8,717 bases of DNA from Acidobacteriota bacterium (GTDB taxonomy: Bacteria > Acidobacteriota > Thermoanaerobaculia > Multivoradales > JAHEKO01): NCBI GenBank assembly GCA_024638355.1, contig JAHEKO010000022.1:1-8717 (forward strand). The letters are read 5' to 3'. Shown here piece after piece: positions 1-4,239 of the stretch; position 1 is the first letter of the stretch, and the number at the start of each line of letters is the position of its first letter. Under the pieces are notes generated by a model. The model was not told the origin of the DNA and did not search any database. It saw nothing but the letters and a program-made list of their open reading frames with translations. The position numbers and the translations under genes were made by a program.

Positions 1-1963
1 GCCAGCGTTCGAGCGAAGCCAGCTCTTCCTCGGCGGCGGGAAGATCGCGCAGGCCGAAGCGAGCGGCGATCAGCTCGGCCGGCAGGGGAGCCGGCCCCCC
101 GGAAGAGAGCCGCGGATTGGCCAGCGCGACGGCCTGAAGCGCCGGCCGCGGCCCGGGTGGGCTCGCCGAAAGCGCCGAGGCGCTCGGCAGGTAGTCGACC
201 GGCAGGTGATCGAGCACCATTTGCTCCTCGCCCGCAGGCCAGGGGAGGAGCTCGAACGCCAGGTAGCGAAGCGCGCCGTCGGGGGCGATGTGGAGCGCGC
301 CGTCGGCCGGCAGTTCGAGCGAGCCCAGCAGCTCGTCGGCGAGACGCTCGAGCTCGGCCGGCGCCGGCGCGCGGCCCCCGGACAGCGCGCGGTGCACGCG
401 GACGACGGTGGCGAGCACCGGACTCGCGGGGCCGACGATGTGCATTCGCAGGCCGCCGCGATCGAGAGCCCACCGCACCAGATCCCGCTCGGCCACGAAG
501 TACTCGACGATGAGATCGGACTCGAGGCCGCCGGCGATCTCCGCGCTGCTTCGGGGTCCTCCGGCCCGCTCGTCCCCGAGCGCGTCGAGCAGTTCCCGCG
601 CCTTGGCTCGCTGGACGAGCCGAAAGGCCTCCGCGTCGTGGCCCGCATCGGGCTCGCGCCGATGTAGATCGATCACCGCCTGAACCGCGGCCTCGAAGAC
701 GCCGCGCTTGTCGCCGAAGAAATCGGCTCGGTAGCTCTCGGGGGCGAGCTCCGCGCGTACCTCCTCGATCACGTCGAGGGCGCGCTCGAAGAGGCGCGCG
801 GCCGCGGCCGGCTGGTTCCGTGCCGCCGCGGTGCGGCCGAGTCCGGTCAGGGCAGACCAGCGGCCCTCGGCCGAGCCGCTCGCCTCGGCGACCGACAGCG
901 CGCCGTCGAAGAGCTCCTCGGCCTCGTCGAGGCGGCCCTGCTCGAGCAGCAGGCTGGCCAGGTAGAAGAGATCCTGGATCTCCTCCGGCCGGTCGCCGGC
1001 GCGCCGCGCCAGCTCGAGAGCCTCGCGGTAGGCGAGCTCGGCCGCTGCGGGCTCTTCGAGGTTCAGATGGCGCGCCAGCGCGATGTTGAGCAGTGCGTTG
1101 GAGAGCCCCGAAGGCTGGTCGAGCCGGCGGTAGGCGGCCGCTGCCTCTTCGAACAGCTCGAGCGCCCGAACCGGATCTCCGAGGTTGCGGTAGACCACGC
1201 CGAGGTTCACCTTCAGCAGCGCCTCGAGGCCGGGCTCGACGGCGCCCTCTTCGGCAAGGGCGTGGCGATAGCTCGCGAGTGCGGCTCGAAAGGCTCCCAG
1301 CTTCTCGAGAACGACGCCCCGGTTCAGAAAGGCGATTCGCCGCTGCGAGGTGCGCCACTCCGCCTCGGCATGGGCATCCGTCAGCGCGATGACCTGGGCG
1401 ATGCGCTCGAGCGCTTCCCCGTAGGTGCCCGCCTGGATGGCGAGGCCGGAAAGATTGCCGAGGTTCTGTGCTGAGCTCAGCGCGTCGCCGCTCTGCCGGT
1501 TGATCTCGAGCGCTTCGAGGAACCTGTCGCGAGACTCTTCGTAGCGCCCGAGATTCTGGAGCGTGAGCCCGAGGTTGTTGAGGGTGCGGGCCAGACGAGG
1601 CGAATCGTCGATTCGGCGCCGCAGGCGCAGTGCCGCTTCGCAAAGCTCGAGCGCCGACTGGTACTCGCTGCGGTTCATGCGAATGAGGCAGGCGTTGGTG
1701 TGGGCGGCCGCGGCCACCGCCGGATCGCTGCTCTCGTTGGCCGAAGCGACCGCCCGGTAGGCCTCGAGCGCCTGGTCGAGGTGGCCGGCGAGGTGAAGCT
1801 CTATCGCCTCTTCGATGGTCTGTGCCTCGCCGGGGGCGCCGACGAGGCAGAGGGCGAGGAGCAGCCAGGAGAACCGAGAAAGCTGTTCCGGTCGTGTCCG
1901 GCGACTGTCCAACTCTCTGACGGGTCGCGTCTCGCAGTTCCCGCCGACCCATCTACCGCGCAT
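1..1963 (-). CDS. Exported TPR-repeat protein with C-terminal CHAT domain (partial, runs off left edge)
   Basis: The reverse strand stays open from about 1969 to base 1, giving about 654 residues with no stop. After a basic stretch (SRRTRPEQLSRFS) comes a hydrophobic core, WLLLALCLVGAPGEA, so a Sec signal peptide is likely. Residues ~55-400 are helical TPR units with typical motifs such as LARTLNNLGLTLQNLGRYEES, LLKVNLGVVYRNLGDPVRAL and LFYLASLLLEQGRLDEAEEL, about eight in all. Next come ESYRADFFGDKRGVFEA and AFRLVQRAKARELLDAL, which usually precede CHAT domains. CHAT begins near residue 475 (DLIVEYFVAERDLVRWALD) and includes LHIAPDGALRYLAFELLPW and, at the edge, LPAAEEELASL. CHAT domains are caspase-like peptidases, but the His and Cys motifs normally lie beyond this point, so activity cannot be judged. 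Start: in-frame ATGs at 1969 and 1963 lack a Shine-Dalgarno; TTG at 1912 would give a shorter signal peptide and also lacks a strong site. Confidence 0.88.
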   Translation of the reverse strand, partial: MRGRWVGGNCETRPVRELDSRRTRPEQLSRFSWLLLALCLVGAPGEAQTIEEAIELHLAGHLDQALEAYRAVASANESSDPAVAAAAHTNACLIRMNRSEYQSALELCEAALRLRRRIDDSPRLARTLNNLGLTLQNLGRYEESRDRFLEALEINRQSGDALSSAQNLGNLSGLAIQAGTYGEALERIAQVIALTDAHAEAEWRTSQRRIAFLNRGVVLEKLGAFRAALASYRHALAEEGAVEPGLEALLKVNLGVVYRNLGDPVRALELFEEAAAAYRRLDQPSGLSNALLNIALARHLNLEEPAAAELAYREALELARRAGDRPEEIQDLFYLASLLLEQGRLDEAEELFDGALSVAEASGSAEGRWSALTGLGRTAAARNQPAAAARLFERALDVIEEVRAELAPESYRADFFGDKRGVFEAAVQAVIDLHRREPDAGHDAEAFRLVQRAKARELLDALGDERAGGPRSSAEIAGGLESDLIVEYFVAERDLVRWALDRGGLRMHIVGPASPVLATVVRVHRALSGGRAPAPAELERLADELLGSLELPADGALHIAPDGALRYLAFELLPWPAGEEQMVLDHLPVDYLPSASALSASPPGPRPALQAVALANPRLSSGGPAPLPAELIAARFGLRDLPAAEEELASLERW

Positions 1964-1969
1964 TGACAT

Positions 1970-1975
1970 AGGAGG
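1970..1975 (+). promoter_or_regulatory. Ribosome binding site AGGAGG for the Asp-rich protein gene
   Basis: A perfect AGGAGG lies seven bases before the ATG at 1983. It fixes the start of the downstream gene at 1983, although the frame stays open upstream to at least 1815. That upstream stretch is antisense to the TPR-CHAT gene and encodes no signal peptide of its own. Confidence 0.85.
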
Positions 1976-1982
1976 CAACTCG

Positions 1983-3200
1983 ATGAACAGAACACTCTTT
2001 CGACTGGGCGCCGCGCTCTCCCTCTCCCTGATCCTGGCGGGGTCGCTGGCATGTAGCAGTGGGTCGAAATCGGACGCTAGCACGGGCCCGACCGCGCCCG
2101 AAATGCCGGCCGAGATGCCGCAGGTGGAAGCCGAGATGGGCACCGCGCCGCTCCTGGGCTTTTCCGGTGGCGCCCTCCGGGTCCGGCACGACGACTCCGA
2201 CTCGGATGGCGACACGGACGGCGACAGCGACTCCGACTTCGATCTCGATTCCGATGCGGACACGGACGGCGACAGCGACAGCGACTCCGACTTCGATCTC
2301 GATTCCGATGCCGACACGGACGGCGACAGCGACTCCGACGACGATCTCTGCGACAGCAGCGGTCCGGGAGGCTGTGACGATGACGATGGTTTCTCCTCCA
2401 GCACCGAGTTCGAGGGGCAGCTGGCCGCGGTCGGCATGGATGGAGGCTTGCGGCTCGCCGACGGCACCCGGATCGCCGTCGACTCCGGCACCTTCTGGGA
2501 GCCCCGAGGCGATCTCTTCTCGCTGCCGGCGATCGAGTCGGCGCTCGGGCAGGGGCAGCGGGTGAAGATCGAAGGAGAGGGCCGCCCGGCGGGGAACGGC
2601 ACCCTGGTCGCGAGTCGTATCAAGGCCGAAAGCCAGCGCAATCGGCGAGGGCGCCGCGACGACGATTCCGGGGACGGCTTCGAGGATCGCGCCAACGAGT
2701 TCGGCGGCCGGGTGGCCGCCACGGCGGCCGGCGGTCGCTCGTTGATCCTGCGCAGCGGCAAGGTCATCGCGGTGGGCGGTGCGAACTGGGATCCGCGCGG
2801 CGATCTGTTCTCGTTCCGCCAGGTGGCCAACGCGGTCGACCGGGGCGAGCGGGTGCGAGTCGAGGGCTTCGGTGCGCGAAGCGACGACGGCTCGATCGCG
2901 GCGCGCGAGATCCGGGCGGAAAGTGACGGTGGCGGCAGGCCGGGCGGGGCCGGTGACGACGAGTTCGAAAGCGGCGTGACCGGCGTCGACACGACCGCGA
3001 GCCTGCTCTTGCTCGCCAACGGCCTGACGATCCGGGTCGATGGGGCCACGGCCTGGGACCCGCTGGGCGACCTCTTCAGCCTCGATGCGGTCGCCAGCGC
3101 GGTGTCGCTCGGCCGGCCGGTGCGCGCCGAGGGCGATGGGGCTCTGCGGCCCGACGGCACGGTGCTGGCGCTGACCCTCAAGGTCGAAGTGGACGACTGA
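1983..3200 (+). CDS. Exported Asp-rich protein with three DUF5666-like domains
   Basis: 405 aa. The start is the ATG preceded by AGGAGG; it begins MNRTLFRLGAALSLSLILAG, a basic then hydrophobic Sec signal. SLAC with Cys24 may be a lipobox, but position -3 is Ser rather than Leu/Val/Ile, so lipidation is uncertain. Residues ~70-135 are almost entirely Asp with Ser, Gly, Thr and Phe. The DxDxDGDxDxD spacing recalls thrombospondin type 3 calcium-binding repeats, and two Cys (123, 131) follow. Residues 142-216, 239-313 and 327-402 are three copies of one beta-rich domain, each with the pattern G-x-V...L..G..I.V, then W-[E/D]-P-x-G-D-L-F-S, then G..V+.EG......DG.+.A..I+.E. The overall pattern resembles DUF5666; that is recognition by eye, not a search result. 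Linkers are rich in Arg, Asp and Gly. It lies divergent from the TPR-CHAT gene. Likely a surface or periplasmic calcium-binding or adhesive protein; the function is unknown. Confidence 0.85.
   Translation: MNRTLFRLGAALSLSLILAGSLACSSGSKSDASTGPTAPEMPAEMPQVEAEMGTAPLLGFSGGALRVRHDDSDSDGDTDGDSDSDFDLDSDADTDGDSDSDSDFDLDSDADTDGDSDSDDDLCDSSGPGGCDDDDGFSSSTEFEGQLAAVGMDGGLRLADGTRIAVDSGTFWEPRGDLFSLPAIESALGQGQRVKIEGEGRPAGNGTLVASRIKAESQRNRRGRRDDDSGDGFEDRANEFGGRVAATAAGGRSLILRSGKVIAVGGANWDPRGDLFSFRQVANAVDRGERVRVEGFGARSDDGSIAAREIRAESDGGGRPGGAGDDEFESGVTGVDTTASLLLLANGLTIRVDGATAWDPLGDLFSLDAVASAVSLGRPVRAEGDGALRPDGTVLALTLKVEVDD
2217..2354 (+). repeat. Tandem coding repeat in the Asp-rich region (48-bp and 54-bp units plus a partial third)
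   Basis: Three units each begin with GAC GGC GAC AGC GAC. Unit 1 (2217-2264) has 16 codons. Unit 2 (2265-2318) has 18 codons and differs mainly by one extra AGC-GAC pair and one GCG/GCC change. Unit 3 (2319-2354) keeps only its first seven codons before diverging at GAC GAT CTC TGC. The near identity at nucleotide level, including the shared run DFDLDSDADTDG, points to recent in-frame duplication. Copy number could therefore vary between strains without shifting the frame. Confidence 0.85.
2406..3188 (+). repeat. Three copies of a ~75-residue DUF5666-like domain
   Basis: The copies span 2406-2630, 2697-2921 and 2961-3188 (75, 75 and 76 residues). They are alignable almost without gaps at protein level but have diverged strongly in DNA, so this is an old triplication, unlike the younger Asp repeat upstream. 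The best-kept block sits 30-31 residues into each copy: WEPRGDLFS at residues 172-180, WDPRGDLFS at 269-277 and WDPLGDLFS at 358-366. Each copy then has a short amphipathic helix-like stretch (AIESAL, VANAVD, AVASAV), an R-V/V-R strand ending in EG, and a DG-containing turn. Confidence 0.75.
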
Positions 3201-3226
3201 GCCGCCGTAGCCGTCATCCCCGACCG

Positions 3227-3256
3227 GGGCCGGGCTCGCTTCGGCGGGTCCGGCCC
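3227..3256 (+). terminator. 13-bp hairpin with UUCG tetraloop, probable terminator
   Basis: Bases 3227-3239 pair with 3244-3256 around the loop TTCG (3240-3243). Eleven of the thirteen pairs are Watson-Crick, with two G-T wobbles at 3234/3249 and 3236/3247. The C(UUCG)G closing arrangement is the very stable tetraloop form. It starts 26 bases after the stop of the Asp-rich protein gene. No T-run follows, so termination may be inefficient or the hairpin may mainly protect the 3' end. Confidence 0.65.
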
Positions 3257-3339
3257 GCGGTCGCTGACAGCCCGGGCGGCGCGGTTTCGTCTACTTCGGG
3301 TGAGTGAACCGCTTCACAGTGGCTGCGGCCGAGCCGTTC

Positions 3340-3345
3340 TAGACT
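3340..3345 (+). promoter_or_regulatory. Possible -10 element TAGACT upstream of the 174-aa protein gene
   Basis: TAGACT (compare TATAAT) lies 35 bases before the ATG at 3381, which would give a short leader of about 30 bases holding the ribosome binding site. The same hexamer occurs at 3961 ahead of the riboswitch. No good -35 hexamer stands at 16-18 bases; TTCACA at 3313 is 21 bases away. Tentative. Confidence 0.3.
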
Positions 3346-3366
3346 GCGGTCACGTTGTTGGACTCC

Positions 3367-3372
3367 AAGGAG
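3367..3372 (+). promoter_or_regulatory. Ribosome binding site AAGGAG for the 174-aa protein gene
   Basis: AAGGAG lies eight bases before the ATG at 3381. It decides the start: the frame also has a GTG at 3300, but that one has no such site and would put 27 residues in front of an otherwise textbook signal peptide. Confidence 0.8.
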
Positions 3373-3380
3373 ATCCGCTC

Positions 3381-3905
3381 ATGGTGAAGAGATATCGCGT
3401 CCTGCCGACCTGCCTGATCCTCGCGATTGCCGTCGCCCTGCCGGCCGCAGCCGAGACCTTCACCATCACGATGAAGAACGACGCGGAGTTCGTGACGCGC
3501 TATCAGCCGCGGCAGGATCCGCGCAACGAGAACCAGGTCATGATGATGACCGAGTTCGGCAACTGGATCGCGCTCTCCAAGGACGCGATCGCGGACATCT
3601 CCTCCGAGACCGAGTCGCGCGGCTTCGGCACCGTGCTGGATACCCGCACCATCATCATCGGCTGGGCGCCGAACGACAAGGCGCAGCCCGGCGCCGACGC
3701 GGCCGACCCCACGACCCAGCTGCTGGACTTCCTGCGAGACCAGGCCCAGCCGGAGCAGGACTTCAGCGTCAACCAGTTCGTGAACACCGAAGACGCGGGG
3801 CTGGGCGGTCTTCCCGCCGCCGGCGTCACCTCGTCGGGCTCGAGCTCGTTCCCGATCGGCGTGGGCGGCACCCTGTCGACCGAACCCTCGACCAGCGACC
3901 AGTAG
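3381..3905 (+). CDS. Small exported protein of unknown function (174 aa)
   Basis: I do not recognise a named family. The start ATG is chosen on AAGGAG and because it opens a clean signal peptide: MVKRYR, then the hydrophobic run CLILAIAVALPAAA, with probable signal peptidase I cleavage at AAA-E (24/25). The mature N-terminal part (25-~98) is compact and probably beta-rich: FTITMKNDAEFVTRYQP, then VMMMTEFGNWIALSKDAIADI, SETESRGFGTVLDTRTIIIG and WAPND. This reads like a small folded domain. The remainder (~100-174) is low in complexity, with Ala/Pro/Asp, then Gln-rich, then Ser/Gly/Thr segments, and is probably disordered. There is no lipobox, no further membrane segment and no Cys in the mature part. 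The gene stands alone: 180 bases and a hairpin separate it from the gene before, and the riboswitch follows. Likely periplasmic or secreted. Confidence 0.8.
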   Translation: MVKRYRVLPTCLILAIAVALPAAAETFTITMKNDAEFVTRYQPRQDPRNENQVMMMTEFGNWIALSKDAIADISSETESRGFGTVLDTRTIIIGWAPNDKAQPGADAADPTTQLLDFLRDQAQPEQDFSVNQFVNTEDAGLGGLPAAGVTSSGSSSFPIGVGGTLSTEPSTSDQ

Positions 3906-3960
3906 GCGGCCCTCAGCTCCCTCTGGGGGGGCGAGCGTGAGCCGCGGCTACCGGCGGGTG

Positions 3961-3966
3961 TAGACT
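3961..3966 (+). promoter_or_regulatory. Possible -10 element TAGACT for the cobalamin operon
   Basis: This TAGACT sits 76 bases before the proposed aptamer edge and has the same sequence as the hexamer at 3340. GTGAGC (3937-3942) stands at an 18-base spacing but is a poor match to TTGACA. If used, transcription would begin near 3973 and the hairpin at 3987-4005 would be part of the leader. Tentative. Confidence 0.28.
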
Positions 3967-3986
3967 CGCTCGGAAGCGAAATCCAA

Positions 3987-4005
3987 GCCTCCGCACGACG
4001 GAGGC
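3987..4005 (+). terminator. Perfect 7-bp inverted repeat (GCCTCCG / CGGAGGC), terminator or leader hairpin
   Basis: GCCTCCG (3987-3993) and CGGAGGC (3999-4005) flank the 5-base loop CACGA, and GATCTTTGA follows. It lies 81 bases after the stop of the 174-aa protein gene and 31 bases before the aptamer. It could end transcription of that gene, although the T-run is short. If the TAGACT at 3961 is the operon's -10, it would instead be a 5' leader stem preceding the riboswitch. The sequence alone does not decide. Confidence 0.45.
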
Positions 4006-4036
4006 GATCTTTGACATCACCGGCGCTCGTCGCGGC

Positions 4037-4218
4037 GACGCGCGAGGGCCGGCCCGCCGCAGCCAAGGGAAGCCGGTGCGAGTCCGGCATGGCCCCCGCC
4101 ACTGTGACCGGGGACGAAACCGAAACGATGCCACTGCTCGATTCCGATCTATGGGTTGATCGCGTGGGAAGGCTCGGGAGTAGGCCGATCCGGAAGTCAG
4201 GAGACCTGGCGCGGCGTC
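4037..4218 (+). promoter_or_regulatory. Cobalamin (vitamin B12) riboswitch
   Basis: The conserved core of the cobalamin aptamer is present in order: AAGGGAAGCCGGTGCGAGTC (4065-4084), then CCCCCGCCACTGTGACCGGGG, ATGCCACTG (4129-4137), GGGAAGGC (4166-4173), and the B12 box AAGTCAGGAGACCTGGC (4194-4210), matching the family consensus AGYCMGGAGACCKGC closely. The outer stem can be drawn as GACGC (4037-4041) with GCGTC (4214-4218), extended by GCG (4042-4044) with CGC (4210-4212); the edges are therefore approximate. The aptamer ends six bases before the AAGGAGG of the receptor gene, with no separate terminator hairpin between them. This favours control of translation initiation: cobalamin binding would stabilise the structure and block ribosome access. 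It precedes a corrinoid-uptake operon, the expected target. Confidence 0.95.
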
Positions 4219-4224
4219 AACACC

Positions 4225-4231
4225 AAGGAGG
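4225..4231 (+). promoter_or_regulatory. Ribosome binding site AAGGAGG of the receptor gene, adjacent to the riboswitch
   Basis: AAGGAGG stands eight bases before the ATG at 4240 and six bases after the aptamer's outer stem. It fixes the receptor start at 4240; the in-frame TTG at 4156 falls inside the riboswitch and cannot be the normal start. Its position makes it the likely target of riboswitch control. Confidence 0.85.
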
Positions 4232-4239
4232 AGCGTCTC

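Noticed and set aside
70..1474. Several open frames on both strands within 1-1474 (for example 70-648 minus, 206-667 plus, 1067-1474 plus)
   Set aside because: Their translations are Arg/Ala/Ser/Pro-rich without domains. They are shadows of the continuous reverse-strand TPR-CHAT frame, which gives clean TPR motifs throughout.
1815..1982. N-terminal extension of the Asp-rich protein to 1815
   Set aside because: The extension is antisense to the TPR-CHAT signal peptide region, and AGGAGG before ATG 1983 followed by a signal peptide marks the true start.
3906..3960. Weak CTCCC/GGGGG hairpin just after the 174-aa protein gene
   Set aside because: It is only about five pairs with a wobble and no T-run; the inverted repeat at 3987 is a far better candidate.
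4011..4016. TTGACA as the -35 of the operon promoter
   Set aside because: No -10-like sequence occurs 16-19 bases downstream, where the sequence is pure GC at the start of the aptamer.
4156..4239. N-terminal extension of the receptor to TTG 4156
   Set aside because: These bases are riboswitch core, including the B12 box; the Shine-Dalgarno and signal peptide support ATG 4240.
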